Part shown: positions 16,377-24,182 of the stretch, in pieces
How the letters are laid out: every line of letters begins with the position of its first letter
How positions within the stretch are numbered: the first letter of the stretch is position 1
DNA from: an uncultured Tateyamaria sp.
GTDB lineage: Bacteria; Pseudomonadota; Alphaproteobacteria; Rhodobacterales; Rhodobacteraceae
Assembly (NCBI RefSeq): GCF_947503415.1
Contig: NZ_CANNDS010000003.1
Coordinates: 186,001 to 250,000 of the forward strand
Direction of reading: 5' to 3'
DNA: 64,000 nt
Notes under the pieces: generated by a model
Databases searched by the model: none
Told to the model about the DNA's origin: nothing
Seen by the model: the letters and a program-made list of their open reading frames with translations, nothing else
Position numbers and translations under genes: made by a program

Positions 16377-17134
16377 CCCAATTGCCCCGCACCCCGTCCT
16401 TTGACCTGACCGGCAAGCGCGCACTTGTGACCGGCGCATCGTCGGGCATCGGCCTTGGCTGCGCCGTCGCCTTGGCGGAGGCTGGCGCGCATGTGGTCTG
16501 TGCCGCACGGCGGGCCGACGCGCTGGCCGAGGTTGTGAACGCCATGGCCGAGCAGGGGTGGAGTGCCGAGGCCTTGCCGCTTGATCAATCCGATATTGAT
16601 GCGGTGAATGCAGCCTTTGTTCAGCCCTTCGACATTGTCCTGAACTCGGCAGGCCTCGCGCGCCACGGCCCGTCGATGGAGACGCAGCCTGATGATTTCG
16701 ACGCTGTTGTGGGCATCAACCTCAAAGGCGCGTATTTCCTGTCGACGGCTGCAGCGCGCGCCCTGACCAAGGCGGGCAAGGGCGGGTCGATCATCCATAT
16801 CTCGTCGCAGATGGGCCATGTGGGCGGCATTGACCGCGCCGTATATTGCGCCACCAAACATGGGGTCGAAGGCATGGTGAAATCCATGGCCATCGAATGG
16901 GGCAAGGCAAATATCCGTATCAACACGGTGTGCCCGACCTTCGTGCGCACGGCCTTTACCGAGAAATCGTTCGAAGACCCCGAGCGCTTTGCCTGGATCA
17001 TGGACAAGATCAAACTACCTCGCGTGGCGGAGGTTGAGGACATCATGGGGGCGGTCCTGTTTCTTGCCTCTGATGCATCGGCCATGGTCACGGGCACGTC
17101 GATGTTGATCGACGGCGGGTGGACCGCAGACTGA
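16373..17134 (+). CDS. Short-chain dehydrogenase/reductase
   Basis: 253 residues, classical SDR. Cofactor motif TGASSGIG near residue 20, NSAG in place of NNAG, catalytic Ser in HISSQMGHVGG, YCATK (Tyr-x3-Lys) and the C-terminal TGTSMLIDGGW. It oxidises an alcohol or reduces a ketone with NAD(P). The start is a TTG at 16373 overlapping the GST stop, backed by a strong GGGAGG eight bases upstream. Its TGA overlaps the ATG of the LacI gene by one base. With the HisD-like enzyme it gives the operon two alcohol-oxidising steps. Confidence 0.92.
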   Translation: MTQLPRTPSFDLTGKRALVTGASSGIGLGCAVALAEAGAHVVCAARRADALAEVVNAMAEQGWSAEALPLDQSDIDAVNAAFVQPFDIVLNSAGLARHGPSMETQPDDFDAVVGINLKGAYFLSTAAARALTKAGKGGSIIHISSQMGHVGGIDRAVYCATKHGVEGMVKSMAIEWGKANIRINTVCPTFVRTAFTEKSFEDPERFAWIMDKIKLPRVAEVEDIMGAVLFLASDASAMVTGTSMLIDGGWTAD

Positions 17135-18153
17135 TGCCGGACAAGGTGACAGCGCTGGATGTGGCCGAACGGGCGGGTGTCTCCCGCTCGGCGGTCAGTC
17201 GCGTGTTTACCCCCGGTGCCTCTGTGTCCAAGCGCACGGCGGATAAGGTGCGGCAGGCAGCGGATGCGCTGGGCTATCGGCCCAACGTGTTGGCGCGGTC
17301 GCTGATCACCGGCCGCAGCAGGATCATTGGGTTGGTCGTCGCCTATCTTGAGAACCATTTTTACCCCGAAGCCATCGAACGGCTCAGCCGCAAGCTGCAG
17401 GAACAGGGGTATCACGTGCTGGTTTTCCTGTCGTCCAACTCGGGCGAGGAAGCGGATGAAGTGATGGAAGAACTGCTCGACTATCAGGTCGATGGGATCA
17501 TCGCGGCCAGCGTCGGCATGTCCAACGACCTGACCCAGCGGTGCGAGGCGGCAGGCATTCCCATTGTTCTGTTCAACCGCGCGCAGGATGATGACCGGCT
17601 GTCAGCCGTCACGTCCGACAACTACCACGGTGGCCGCAAGCTGGCAGAGTTCCTTGTGGCCGGTGGGCACAGCCGCATCGCCCATGTTGCGGGGTGGGAG
17701 GGGGCTTCGACCCAGCGCGACCGCGAGGCAGGCTTTGTGGCGGGGCTGCAAGCGGCTGGTCAGTCGCTCTTTGCCCGTGGTGTGAGTGACTTCAAATTCG
17801 AACAGGCCAAGGCGGTCGCGCGCGAGATGTTTGCAGGCCCAGACCGGCCCGATGCCGTGTTCTGTTCCAATGATCACATGGCCTTTGCCGTCATGGATGT
17901 GCTGCGCTTTGAATTGGGGTTGAGCGTGCCCGGCGATGTGTCTGTCGTAGGCTACGACGATGTGACCCTGTCCGCCTGGCCCAGCTACGATCTGACCACG
18001 GTGCGCCAACCCGCAGGCCAGATGGCCGATGCCACTGTTGAAATACTGATGGACCGCCTGCGCGATCCCGAAACAAATCCCCGCCGCGTCGTGCTGGACG
18101 GACCATTGGTCCTGCGCGGATCGGCCCGCATACCCAAAGGATGGACCTCATGA
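17134..18153 (+). CDS. LacI-family transcriptional regulator
   Basis: 339 residues. Helix-turn-helix at the start (VTALDVAERAGVSRSAVSRVF), hinge helix region (PNVLARSLITGRS) and a periplasmic-binding-protein-like sensor domain (IIGLVVAYLENHFYPEAIERL, then DAVFCSNDHMAFAVMD and GDVSVVGYDDV). Such regulators usually repress a transport and catabolism operon until an intermediate or the substrate binds. The palindrome at 6893-6912 before the first gene has the central-CpG architecture they recognise. The start is placed at 17134 by TGATG overlap with the SDR stop; an in-frame ATG at 17119 lies inside the SDR. An internal place in the operon implies autoregulation. Confidence 0.93.
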   Translation: MPDKVTALDVAERAGVSRSAVSRVFTPGASVSKRTADKVRQAADALGYRPNVLARSLITGRSRIIGLVVAYLENHFYPEAIERLSRKLQEQGYHVLVFLSSNSGEEADEVMEELLDYQVDGIIAASVGMSNDLTQRCEAAGIPIVLFNRAQDDDRLSAVTSDNYHGGRKLAEFLVAGGHSRIAHVAGWEGASTQRDREAGFVAGLQAAGQSLFARGVSDFKFEQAKAVAREMFAGPDRPDAVFCSNDHMAFAVMDVLRFELGLSVPGDVSVVGYDDVTLSAWPSYDLTTVRQPAGQMADATVEILMDRLRDPETNPRRVVLDGPLVLRGSARIPKGWTS

Positions 18154-19118
18154 AGGGTTTTTCGAACCGGTGGAAAGACTTCCCCGACTATATCATCGGC
18201 ATCACCAAGGAGATCTGGGAAGATCGCGGCATCGCGACCCTGCATCACTATTACAGCCCCGACATCGTTGTGCGCTCGCCGGGGTCGGTGGTGATCGGCA
18301 ACGAAAAGGTCATTGGGGCCACGATGGCGACCTTGGCCGAATTCCCTGATCGGGCATTGCTGGGCGAGGATGTGATCTGGAGCGGCACACCCGAGGACGG
18401 CATGCTGTCGTCGCACCGTATCCTGTCGACGGCCACGCATATGGCGGATGGGGTCTATGGTCCGGCCTCGGGCAAACGGTTGCAGTACCGCATTATCGCG
18501 GATTGCCATGCCATCAATGACCAGATCAATGACGAGTGGCTGATCCGCGATCAGACGGCCATCGTGAACCAGATCGGATGGGACGCCAAGGAATATGCCG
18601 CTGACCTGATCGAACGGGAGGGAGGCATGGAGAACGCGGTGCGTCCGCTGACGCCTGCCACGGATCAGCCCGGCCCCTACAAGGGTCGTGGCAATGACAA
18701 CGCATGGGGCCAGAAATATGCCGACATCCTGACCCGGGTGATGGGGGCCGATATGGCCGCGATCCCGGCAGAATATGACCGCGCCGTGCAATCCGAATAT
18801 CCCGGTGGCGTGACAGGCCACGGCACCGGCCCGGTGGATCGGTTCTGGATGGGCCTGCGGGCGTCTTTTCCGGATGCGACATTCACCATCGATCACCAGA
18901 TCGGGCGCGATGATGATATGATGCCGCCGCGTGCCGCCATCCGCTGGGCGCTGCATGGCAAGCATGACGGCTGGGGCTATTTCGGCGCCCCCACCGGGGC
19001 CGAGGTTTATGTGCTGGGGATTTCCCATGCCGAGTTTGGTCCATGGGGCCTGCGTCGGGAATACGCGCTGTTTGACGAGACGGCGATCTGGAAGCAGATA
19101 CTGTTGCAGACGGGATAG
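18150..19118 (+). CDS. Double SnoaL/NTF2-like protein, paralog 4
   Basis: 322 residues, two NTF2-like domains but more distant from paralogs 2 and 3. First domain from about 15 to 155 (GIATLHHYYSPDIVVRSPGSVVIG; TLAEFPDRALLGEDVIW); second from about 185 to 315 (DRFWMGLRASFPDATFTIDHQIG, then APTGAEVYVLGISHAEFGPWGLRREYALFDE). The ATG overlaps the LacI stop (ATGA at 18150-18153), with AAAGG nine bases upstream; an ATG at 18141 is also possible. Two bases separate its stop from the flavoprotein gene. Reaction unknown, but a fourth SnoaL gene in one operon is itself notable. Confidence 0.78.
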   Translation: MKGFSNRWKDFPDYIIGITKEIWEDRGIATLHHYYSPDIVVRSPGSVVIGNEKVIGATMATLAEFPDRALLGEDVIWSGTPEDGMLSSHRILSTATHMADGVYGPASGKRLQYRIIADCHAINDQINDEWLIRDQTAIVNQIGWDAKEYAADLIEREGGMENAVRPLTPATDQPGPYKGRGNDNAWGQKYADILTRVMGADMAAIPAEYDRAVQSEYPGGVTGHGTGPVDRFWMGLRASFPDATFTIDHQIGRDDDMMPPRAAIRWALHGKHDGWGYFGAPTGAEVYVLGISHAEFGPWGLRREYALFDETAIWKQILLQTG

Positions 19119-19120
19119 TC

Positions 19121-19735
19121 ATGGACCGCTACGACCACCTCATGTTCACCGACGCCGTGAAGGCGCTGCAAGAGGCAGATGGATCTGCCGACATGTATGC
19201 CCGCAGCTACGGCGCGCGCACCCATGCGCTGTCGGCGGATGAGGTGGCGTTTGTTGCCTCGCGCACGTCGTTCTACATGGCGACAGTGTCCGAGACCGGG
19301 TGGCCCTATATCCAGCACCGGGGTGGGCCTGCCGGGTTCCTCAAGGTGCTGGACGATCACACGCTGGGCCTTGCAGATTATCGAGGCAACAAGCAGCACA
19401 TCTCCGAAGGCAACCTTGCCGGGGACAACCGCGTGTCGCTGTTCCTGATGGATTATCCCCGCAAGGCCCGGATGAAGCTGCAAGGGCGCGCACGATTTCA
19501 GAGCGCGGCAGATGCGCCGGATCTGACGGCACAATTGGCTGTCGACGGGCAGGGCCGGGTAGACCGGGTCGTGACCATCGCGCTGGAAGCCTTTGACTGG
19601 AACTGCCCACAGTTCATCACGCCGCGCTTTGATGCGTCCGAGATTGCCCAATTGGTCGGGCCGGAGATCGACAAGCAGAGCGCCCGCATTGCCGAGCTTG
19701 AGGCGGAGCTGGCCGCACTGAAGGGGCAGGCATGA
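19121..19735 (+). CDS. Pyridoxamine 5'-phosphate oxidase-family (PPOX) flavoprotein
   Basis: 204 residues. The split-barrel core is recognisable by SRTSFYMATVSETGWPYIQHRGGPAGFLKVLD, ADYRGNKQHISEGNLAGDNRVSLFLMDY and RMKLQGRARF, the pattern of PPOX-like FMN or F420 binders. The last 25 residues (SARIAELEAELAALKGQA) look like a short coiled coil, perhaps for oligomerisation. In this setting it could be an oxidase or reductase acting on a pathway intermediate; a role in vitamin B6 synthesis is unlikely. It shares an ATGA overlap with the membrane-protein gene that follows. Confidence 0.82.
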   Translation: MDRYDHLMFTDAVKALQEADGSADMYARSYGARTHALSADEVAFVASRTSFYMATVSETGWPYIQHRGGPAGFLKVLDDHTLGLADYRGNKQHISEGNLAGDNRVSLFLMDYPRKARMKLQGRARFQSAADAPDLTAQLAVDGQGRVDRVVTIALEAFDWNCPQFITPRFDASEIAQLVGPEIDKQSARIAELEAELAALKGQA

Positions 19736-20268
19736 CCGACATCTACCGTGCTGCCGAACGACTGATGGGGATGGGAAACGCCGACTGGCGGCGCCATGCC
19801 AACCCCCTGAGCGTTTGGACGCGGTTTACATGTTTGCCGCTTATGGTGCTGGTGATCTATGCGCGCCAGTGGATCGGGTGGTGGGCGCTGCCGCTGTTCC
19901 TGCTGACGGCGGTGTGGACGTGGTCCAATCCGCGTGCTTTTCCACCGCCCGCGGATTTTGGGTCTTGGGCGTCGCGAGGCACGTTGGGTGAGCGCATCTT
20001 TCTGGCCCGTGACCGCTATGACGTGGCCCCGCACCATATCCGCGCGGCGCATGGTCTGACTGGCTTGTCTGCCGTCGGCGTTTTGCCCCTGATCTATGGC
20101 CTGATTGTGCTGAACCCTTGGGCCACGCTTTTCGGCCTTGTCGCAACGATCCTGCCCAAGGTCTGGTTCGTGGACCGCATGGTCTGGATCCACGCCGACA
20201 TCACCCAAACAATACCGGGCGACCCGTTGCCCGACCCGACACTTCCACACGAAAGGACCACCCCATGA
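19732..20268 (+). CDS. Small membrane protein of unknown function (possibly DUF6653)
   Basis: 178 residues with a soluble start and about four hydrophobic segments: FTCLPLMVLVIYARQWIGWWALPLFLLTAVWTW (two helices) and LSAVGVLPLIYGLIVLNPWATLFGLVATIL (two helices). An AFPPPADFGSWASRGTLGER loop lies between the pairs and WFVDRMVWIHAD follows the last helix. It resembles small integral-membrane proteins I associate with the DUF6653 label, but this is from memory. Overlaps at both ends (19732-19735 and 20265-20268) tie it to the PPOX and bicupin genes. No transport or enzyme motif is visible. Confidence 0.65.
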   Translation: MTDIYRAAERLMGMGNADWRRHANPLSVWTRFTCLPLMVLVIYARQWIGWWALPLFLLTAVWTWSNPRAFPPPADFGSWASRGTLGERIFLARDRYDVAPHHIRAAHGLTGLSAVGVLPLIYGLIVLNPWATLFGLVATILPKVWFVDRMVWIHADITQTIPGDPLPDPTLPHERTTP

Positions 20269-21230
20269 CCCCCGCCGAGATGGAGCCGCGCATCGTGCGT
20301 TACGGCGACCTCCGCCCCTGCAAGACTGCGTTCATTGACGCGCACACGCCCGGCTCGGACCAAAAGGAGAACTTCACCATCATCGGCGGTGGTGTGTCCG
20401 AAAGCCCGGACCAGCACGTCCATATCGGCATCCCGCATGGCTTCAACATCGGGGCTGCGGGCCAACCGCCCAAGTGCCGCAACAGCCTTCACAGCCACCG
20501 CACGGCCGAGGTGTTCTTTGTTCTATCGGGCCGCTGGCGGTTCTTCTGGGGGCGCTGGGGAGACGCGGGCGAGGTGGTGCTGGAAGAGGGTGATATCATC
20601 AACATCCCCACCGACATCTTTCGCGGGTTCGAGAATATCGGCACGGATTACGGGATGATCATGGCGATCCTTGGGGGCGATGATGCGGGTGGCGGCGTGA
20701 TCTGGGCACCGCAAGTGATCGAGGACGCCAGCGATCATGGATTGGTGTTGGGCGACAATGGGAGCCTCTATGACAGCAAGAAGGGCCAAGGCCTGCCGGA
20801 CGGTGTGACACCGATGCCGGTGCTGAGTGACGAAGAGCTGAAGACCTATCCTGAGATGTCGCCCATGCAGATCGTGGGCATGGGTGTGCGCAGGTACTGG
20901 GACATGGTCTGTCTGGCCAAGGACGCGCCGTGCAAGGTGATCGGAGAGCACGGGATCATCCGTGACAAGCCGGGGTTTGAGGTGGATCTGATCACCCGCT
21001 CAAGTGCGTTTGAGGAGATGCACAGCCACGAGCGCCCTTCCGTTCTGATGCCCATGCGCGGGCATTGGCGGGTGACGTGGCAGGGCGGCAGCACAACGCT
21101 GGCCCCCGGCGACACGATGAGTGTGCCGGAAAACCTGGCCCACAGCGTGGTGCCCTCGATGACCGGTGAGGCATCGCTCTATCATATCGTGGGCACCGAT
21201 GACCCTGCGGGTCCGACGTGGACAGGATGA
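20265..21230 (+). CDS. Bicupin protein
   Basis: 321 residues with two cupin barrels. The first carries HSHRTAEVFFVLSGRW (HxH and Glu metal ligands) with EEGDIINIPTDIFRGFENIG; the second carries EEMHSHERPSVLMPMRGHW and APGDTMSVPENLAHSVV. The first site looks metal-competent; the second keeps HSH but not the usual Glu spacing. Bicupins include dioxygenases (gentisate-type), isomerases and decarboxylases. The ATG at 20265 overlaps the previous stop, with GAAAGGA upstream; an earlier in-frame start at 20118 lies inside the membrane-protein gene. Its TGA overlaps the methyltransferase ATG. A likely pathway enzyme with unknown reaction. Confidence 0.82.
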   Translation: MTPAEMEPRIVRYGDLRPCKTAFIDAHTPGSDQKENFTIIGGGVSESPDQHVHIGIPHGFNIGAAGQPPKCRNSLHSHRTAEVFFVLSGRWRFFWGRWGDAGEVVLEEGDIINIPTDIFRGFENIGTDYGMIMAILGGDDAGGGVIWAPQVIEDASDHGLVLGDNGSLYDSKKGQGLPDGVTPMPVLSDEELKTYPEMSPMQIVGMGVRRYWDMVCLAKDAPCKVIGEHGIIRDKPGFEVDLITRSSAFEEMHSHERPSVLMPMRGHWRVTWQGGSTTLAPGDTMSVPENLAHSVVPSMTGEASLYHIVGTDDPAGPTWTG

Positions 21231-21829
21231 GCGCGGACCCGGATGATATCCGTGGCGTGTATGATCGTCAGGCGGCGGTCTATGATGGCCAGCGGTCCCG
21301 CGCGTTGTTCGAAGCGCGCTGGCTTGCCCGATTTGCCGCCGGGTTGCGGACAGGTGCACGGGTGCTTGACCTTGGTTGCGGTGCGGGCGAGCCTATTGCG
21401 CGCTGGTTCAAGGCCGAAGGGTTCGCCGTCACGGGGGTGGATTTTTCGGAGCCCATGCTTGAGATCGCGCGCAGCCGCTGGCCCGATGGGGACTGGCGGC
21501 AGGGCGATATGCGTGACTTTGATCTGGGCGAGTGCTTTGATGGTATCATCGCCTGGAACAGCTTTTTCCATCTGACCGAACTTGAACAGCGCGGGTGTAT
21601 CGCGCGCATGGCCCGGCATCTGGAACCGGGCGGCGTTCTGATGCTGACGGTTGGCCCCGATGCCGGTGAGGTCACAGGCACTGTCGGTGACGAAACCGTT
21701 TACCACGCGTCCCTGTCGCCTGCCGAATACGCCACATGCCTCGAAGCAAATGGCTTGCGCCTGACCGGCTTTCTGGCCGAAGACCCTGAGACCAACCGCC
21801 ATTCCGTGCTGATGGCGCGCAAGACCTGA
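21227..21829 (+). CDS. Class I SAM-dependent methyltransferase
   Basis: 200 residues. SAM-binding motif I is VLDLGCGAGEPIARWF; the acidic loop is VTGVDFSEPMLEIA; motif II region QGDMRDFDL; post-motif LEPGGVLMLTVGP. Typical for small-molecule methylation in the cytosol. Start chosen at ATG 21227, which overlaps the bicupin stop (ATGA); a GTG at 21218 is in frame. The following gene encodes a MetE-type methyltransferase, so methyl-group handling is probably part of the pathway. Substrate is unknown. Confidence 0.87.
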   Translation: MSADPDDIRGVYDRQAAVYDGQRSRALFEARWLARFAAGLRTGARVLDLGCGAGEPIARWFKAEGFAVTGVDFSEPMLEIARSRWPDGDWRQGDMRDFDLGECFDGIIAWNSFFHLTELEQRGCIARMARHLEPGGVLMLTVGPDAGEVTGTVGDETVYHASLSPAEYATCLEANGLRLTGFLAEDPETNRHSVLMARKT

Positions 21830-21840
21830 AGGAGACCACT

Positions 21841-22965
21841 ATGCCAGTCACAACCACCCATGTCGGGTCATTGCCCCGCACCCAAGAGGTTGTCGATTTC
21901 ATCTTTGCGCGCGAGCGGGAGGAGCCGTTTGATCAGGCCGCCTTCGATGCCGCGATGACCCAAGCCGTGGATGAAACCGTGGCCCGGCAGGTGGCCGCGG
22001 GCGTCGACATCGTCAGCGATGGCGAGACGTCGAAGATCAGCTATGCGACCTACGTGAAAGACCGCTATACCGGCTTTTCCGGTGACAGCCCACGCAACGC
22101 GCCTGCGGACCTCAAGCAGTTTCCCAGCTTTCTCAAGCGCCTTGCCGACGACGGCGGCACACCGCAATACGCCCGGCCCATGTGTACGGGCGCGGTGCGG
22201 TCGAAGGGGCAGGGGGAGTTGGAAAAGGACATCGCCAACCTGAAGGCGGCGATGGCCAAGCACGGCGTAGACCGTGGGTTCATGAATGCAGCTTCCCCGG
22301 GCGTGATCTCGTTGTTTCTGCAGAACGATTTCTATCCGACACGCGACGCCTATCTTGCCGCCCTCGCGGATGCGATGAAGGCGGAATACGAGACCATTGT
22401 GGGCGCCGGGCTGGACCTGCAACTCGATTGCCCCGACCTCGCCCTGTCGCGGCACATGCTGTTCAATGACCTGAGCGACGCGGAGTTCCTGAAGATCGCG
22501 GATGGCCACGTGGAGGCGCTGAACCATGCGCTTGCGAATGTTCCGGCCGAAAAGGTGCGCGTTCATATCTGCTGGGGCAATTACGAAGGCCCGCACACCT
22601 GCGACATTGCCATGGACACGGTGTTCCCGACGCTGATGGCGACCAAGTCGCGGTATGTTTTGTTCGAGACATCGAACCCCCGTCATGCCCATGAATGGAC
22701 CGTATTCCGCGACCGCAAGTCCGAGATTCCGGATGACAAGGTGCTGGTGCCCGGCGTCGTGGACACGACCACAAACTTCGTCGAACACCCGGAGGTCGTG
22801 GCGCAGCGGATCGAGCGGTTCACTGGCATTGTCGGATCGGACCGCGTGATCGCTGGCAGCGATTGTGGCTTTGGAACGTTTGCAGGCTTCGGGTCGGTCG
22901 ATCCCGAGATCGCCTATGCCAAGCTTTCGGCTCTGTCCGAGGGTGCCGCGATGGCAAAGGGTTGA
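21841..22965 (+). CDS. Cobalamin-independent methionine synthase C-terminal-domain protein (MetE-like methyltransferase)
   Basis: 374 residues: only the catalytic, zinc-bearing half of MetE. The start TTTHVGSLPRTQEV is the family hallmark. Zinc ligands can be assigned to His and Cys in VHICWGNY, Glu in LFETSNPRH and Cys in GSDCGFGTF. It lacks the N-terminal MetE half that helps bind polyglutamylated folate. Stand-alone proteins of this type move alkyl groups to thiols such as homocysteine or coenzyme M from varied donors. In a catabolic operon next to a SAM methyltransferase it may remove a methyl group from the substrate. AAGGAGACC precedes the ATG. Confidence 0.85.
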   Translation: MPVTTTHVGSLPRTQEVVDFIFAREREEPFDQAAFDAAMTQAVDETVARQVAAGVDIVSDGETSKISYATYVKDRYTGFSGDSPRNAPADLKQFPSFLKRLADDGGTPQYARPMCTGAVRSKGQGELEKDIANLKAAMAKHGVDRGFMNAASPGVISLFLQNDFYPTRDAYLAALADAMKAEYETIVGAGLDLQLDCPDLALSRHMLFNDLSDAEFLKIADGHVEALNHALANVPAEKVRVHICWGNYEGPHTCDIAMDTVFPTLMATKSRYVLFETSNPRHAHEWTVFRDRKSEIPDDKVLVPGVVDTTTNFVEHPEVVAQRIERFTGIVGSDRVIAGSDCGFGTFAGFGSVDPEIAYAKLSALSEGAAMAKG

Positions 22966-22968
22966 TCC

Positions 22969-23661
22969 ATGGATGATGCCCTGCACGATCTGCTGAAATC
23001 CGTCGATACCCCCACCGTTTGCAATGCCATCGAAGTGGCGCAGGGCAAGCGCGGGTTCAACGCGTTCACACGCGGCACATTGCTGGCGTCGCACCCCGAA
23101 GGCGTCATGGTGGGCTACGCTCGCACCGCCCGCATCCGCGCGCTGGCCCCACCGACCGAAGCGCCGGATGTGATCAAGGCGCGGCGGATGGCTTACTATA
23201 AATACATGTCCGAAGGGCCGCGCCCCGCGGTTTGCGTGGTGCAGGATCTGGATGTGCCGAACGCCATTGGCGCCTATTGGGGCGAGGTGAATTCCAATAT
23301 CCACAAGGCGTTTGGTTTGGCGGGCACGCTGACCGATGGCGTGATGCGCGATCTTGGCGATCTGGCCGAGGGGTATCCGGTGGTCGCAGGCTCTGTCGGT
23401 CCAAGCCACGGCTTTGTGCATGTTGTGGACTATGACCAGCCGGTGCGCATCCACGGCCTTGATGTCCAACCCGATGATCTGGTCCATGCGGACCGACACG
23501 GTGCTGTCGTGATCCCGGATGACGTCGTGCCGTCGCTGGCGGATGCCATCGCAACGCTGATGCGGTCAGAGGCTATCGTGTTTGATGCCGTGAAGGGCAA
23601 GCGCATCGGTTTCGAAGAGTTCGAAGCCGCTTGGGCCGCGTTTGAGGCCGCGCGCACATGA
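22969..23661 (+). CDS. RraA-family protein (HMG/CHA aldolase-like)
   Basis: 230 residues with the RraA/HMG-aldolase fold. Visible blocks: VDTPTVCNAIE, YWGEVNSNIHKAFGLAGTLTDGVMRDL and VVPGSVGPSHG-like VVAGSVGPSHG, then VHADRHGAVVIPDDV. The Gly-x-x-x-Asn region and the Arg-Asp pair in GVMRDL are the pyruvate- and metal-binding elements of 4-hydroxy-4-methyl-2-oxoglutarate aldolases and related oxaloacetate decarboxylases. It could perform a final retro-aldol or decarboxylation step releasing a 2-oxo acid. It starts three bases after the MetE-like stop and overlaps the CIA30 gene by ATGA. An RNase E-inhibitor role, the other meaning of RraA, is unlikely here. Confidence 0.85.
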   Translation: MDDALHDLLKSVDTPTVCNAIEVAQGKRGFNAFTRGTLLASHPEGVMVGYARTARIRALAPPTEAPDVIKARRMAYYKYMSEGPRPAVCVVQDLDVPNAIGAYWGEVNSNIHKAFGLAGTLTDGVMRDLGDLAEGYPVVAGSVGPSHGFVHVVDYDQPVRIHGLDVQPDDLVHADRHGAVVIPDDVVPSLADAIATLMRSEAIVFDAVKGKRIGFEEFEAAWAAFEAART

Positions 23662-24182
23662 TCCGCTGGGCAATTGCCTTTGCCCTGCTATGTCAGCCGG
23701 TTATGGCACAGGATTTGGAATTGACCCCCGATTGGGAATATGTCGCTGACACGGTGATGGGTGGCGTGTCGTCCGGGCAGGCGCGGCAAGAGGTCATCGG
23801 GGCGCATGAGGCCGTGCGGCTGACCGGGGACGTATCGCTCGACAACAATGGCGGTTTTGTCCAGATCGCCTTCGATCTGGCGGATGGCGGTATTTTTGAT
23901 GCCAGCGGCTATACTGGCATCGCGCTTGATGTGTTGGGCAATGGCGAGACCTACGACCTGCGCCTGCGCACCGATGCGCTCACCCGGCCTTGGCAATCCT
24001 TCCGAACAGAGTTCGTGGCACCAGACACGTGGACGACGATCGAGCTGTCGTTTTCTGCGTTTGAAGCGCATCGCACCGACGCCACATTTGACCCCGCACG
24101 TTTGCGCCGCATTGGCATCCTCGCCATCGGGCGCGAGATGCAGGCGGATATTGCGGTCTCGGGCGTCCGCCTTACGCGCTAG
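23658..24182 (+). CDS. CIA30-family protein with signal peptide
   Basis: 174 residues. An N-terminal signal sequence (MIRWAIAFALLCQPVMAQ) precedes a CIA30/galactose-binding-like domain with WEYVADTVMGGVSSGQA, GDVSLDNNGGFVQIAFDL and GYTGIALDVLGNGETYDLRLRT. In eukaryotes the family helps assemble complex I; bacterial members are poorly understood. The signal peptide places it in the periplasm, so complex I assembly is improbable. It is the last gene of the operon; its stop overlaps the stop of the convergent enolase-family gene. It may recognise the substrate outside the membrane or be an unrelated passenger. Confidence 0.8.
   Translation: MIRWAIAFALLCQPVMAQDLELTPDWEYVADTVMGGVSSGQARQEVIGAHEAVRLTGDVSLDNNGGFVQIAFDLADGGIFDASGYTGIALDVLGNGETYDLRLRTDALTRPWQSFRTEFVAPDTWTTIELSFSAFEAHRTDATFDPARLRRIGILAIGREMQADIAVSGVRLTR

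Noticed and set aside
21868-23499. 543-codon minus-strand open frame
   Set aside because: Antisense to the MetE-like and RraA genes, both with intact active sites.
22969-23661. RNase E regulator RraA as the function
   Set aside because: Operon context is catabolic and the aldolase residues are present, so the aldolase-type reading is preferred.
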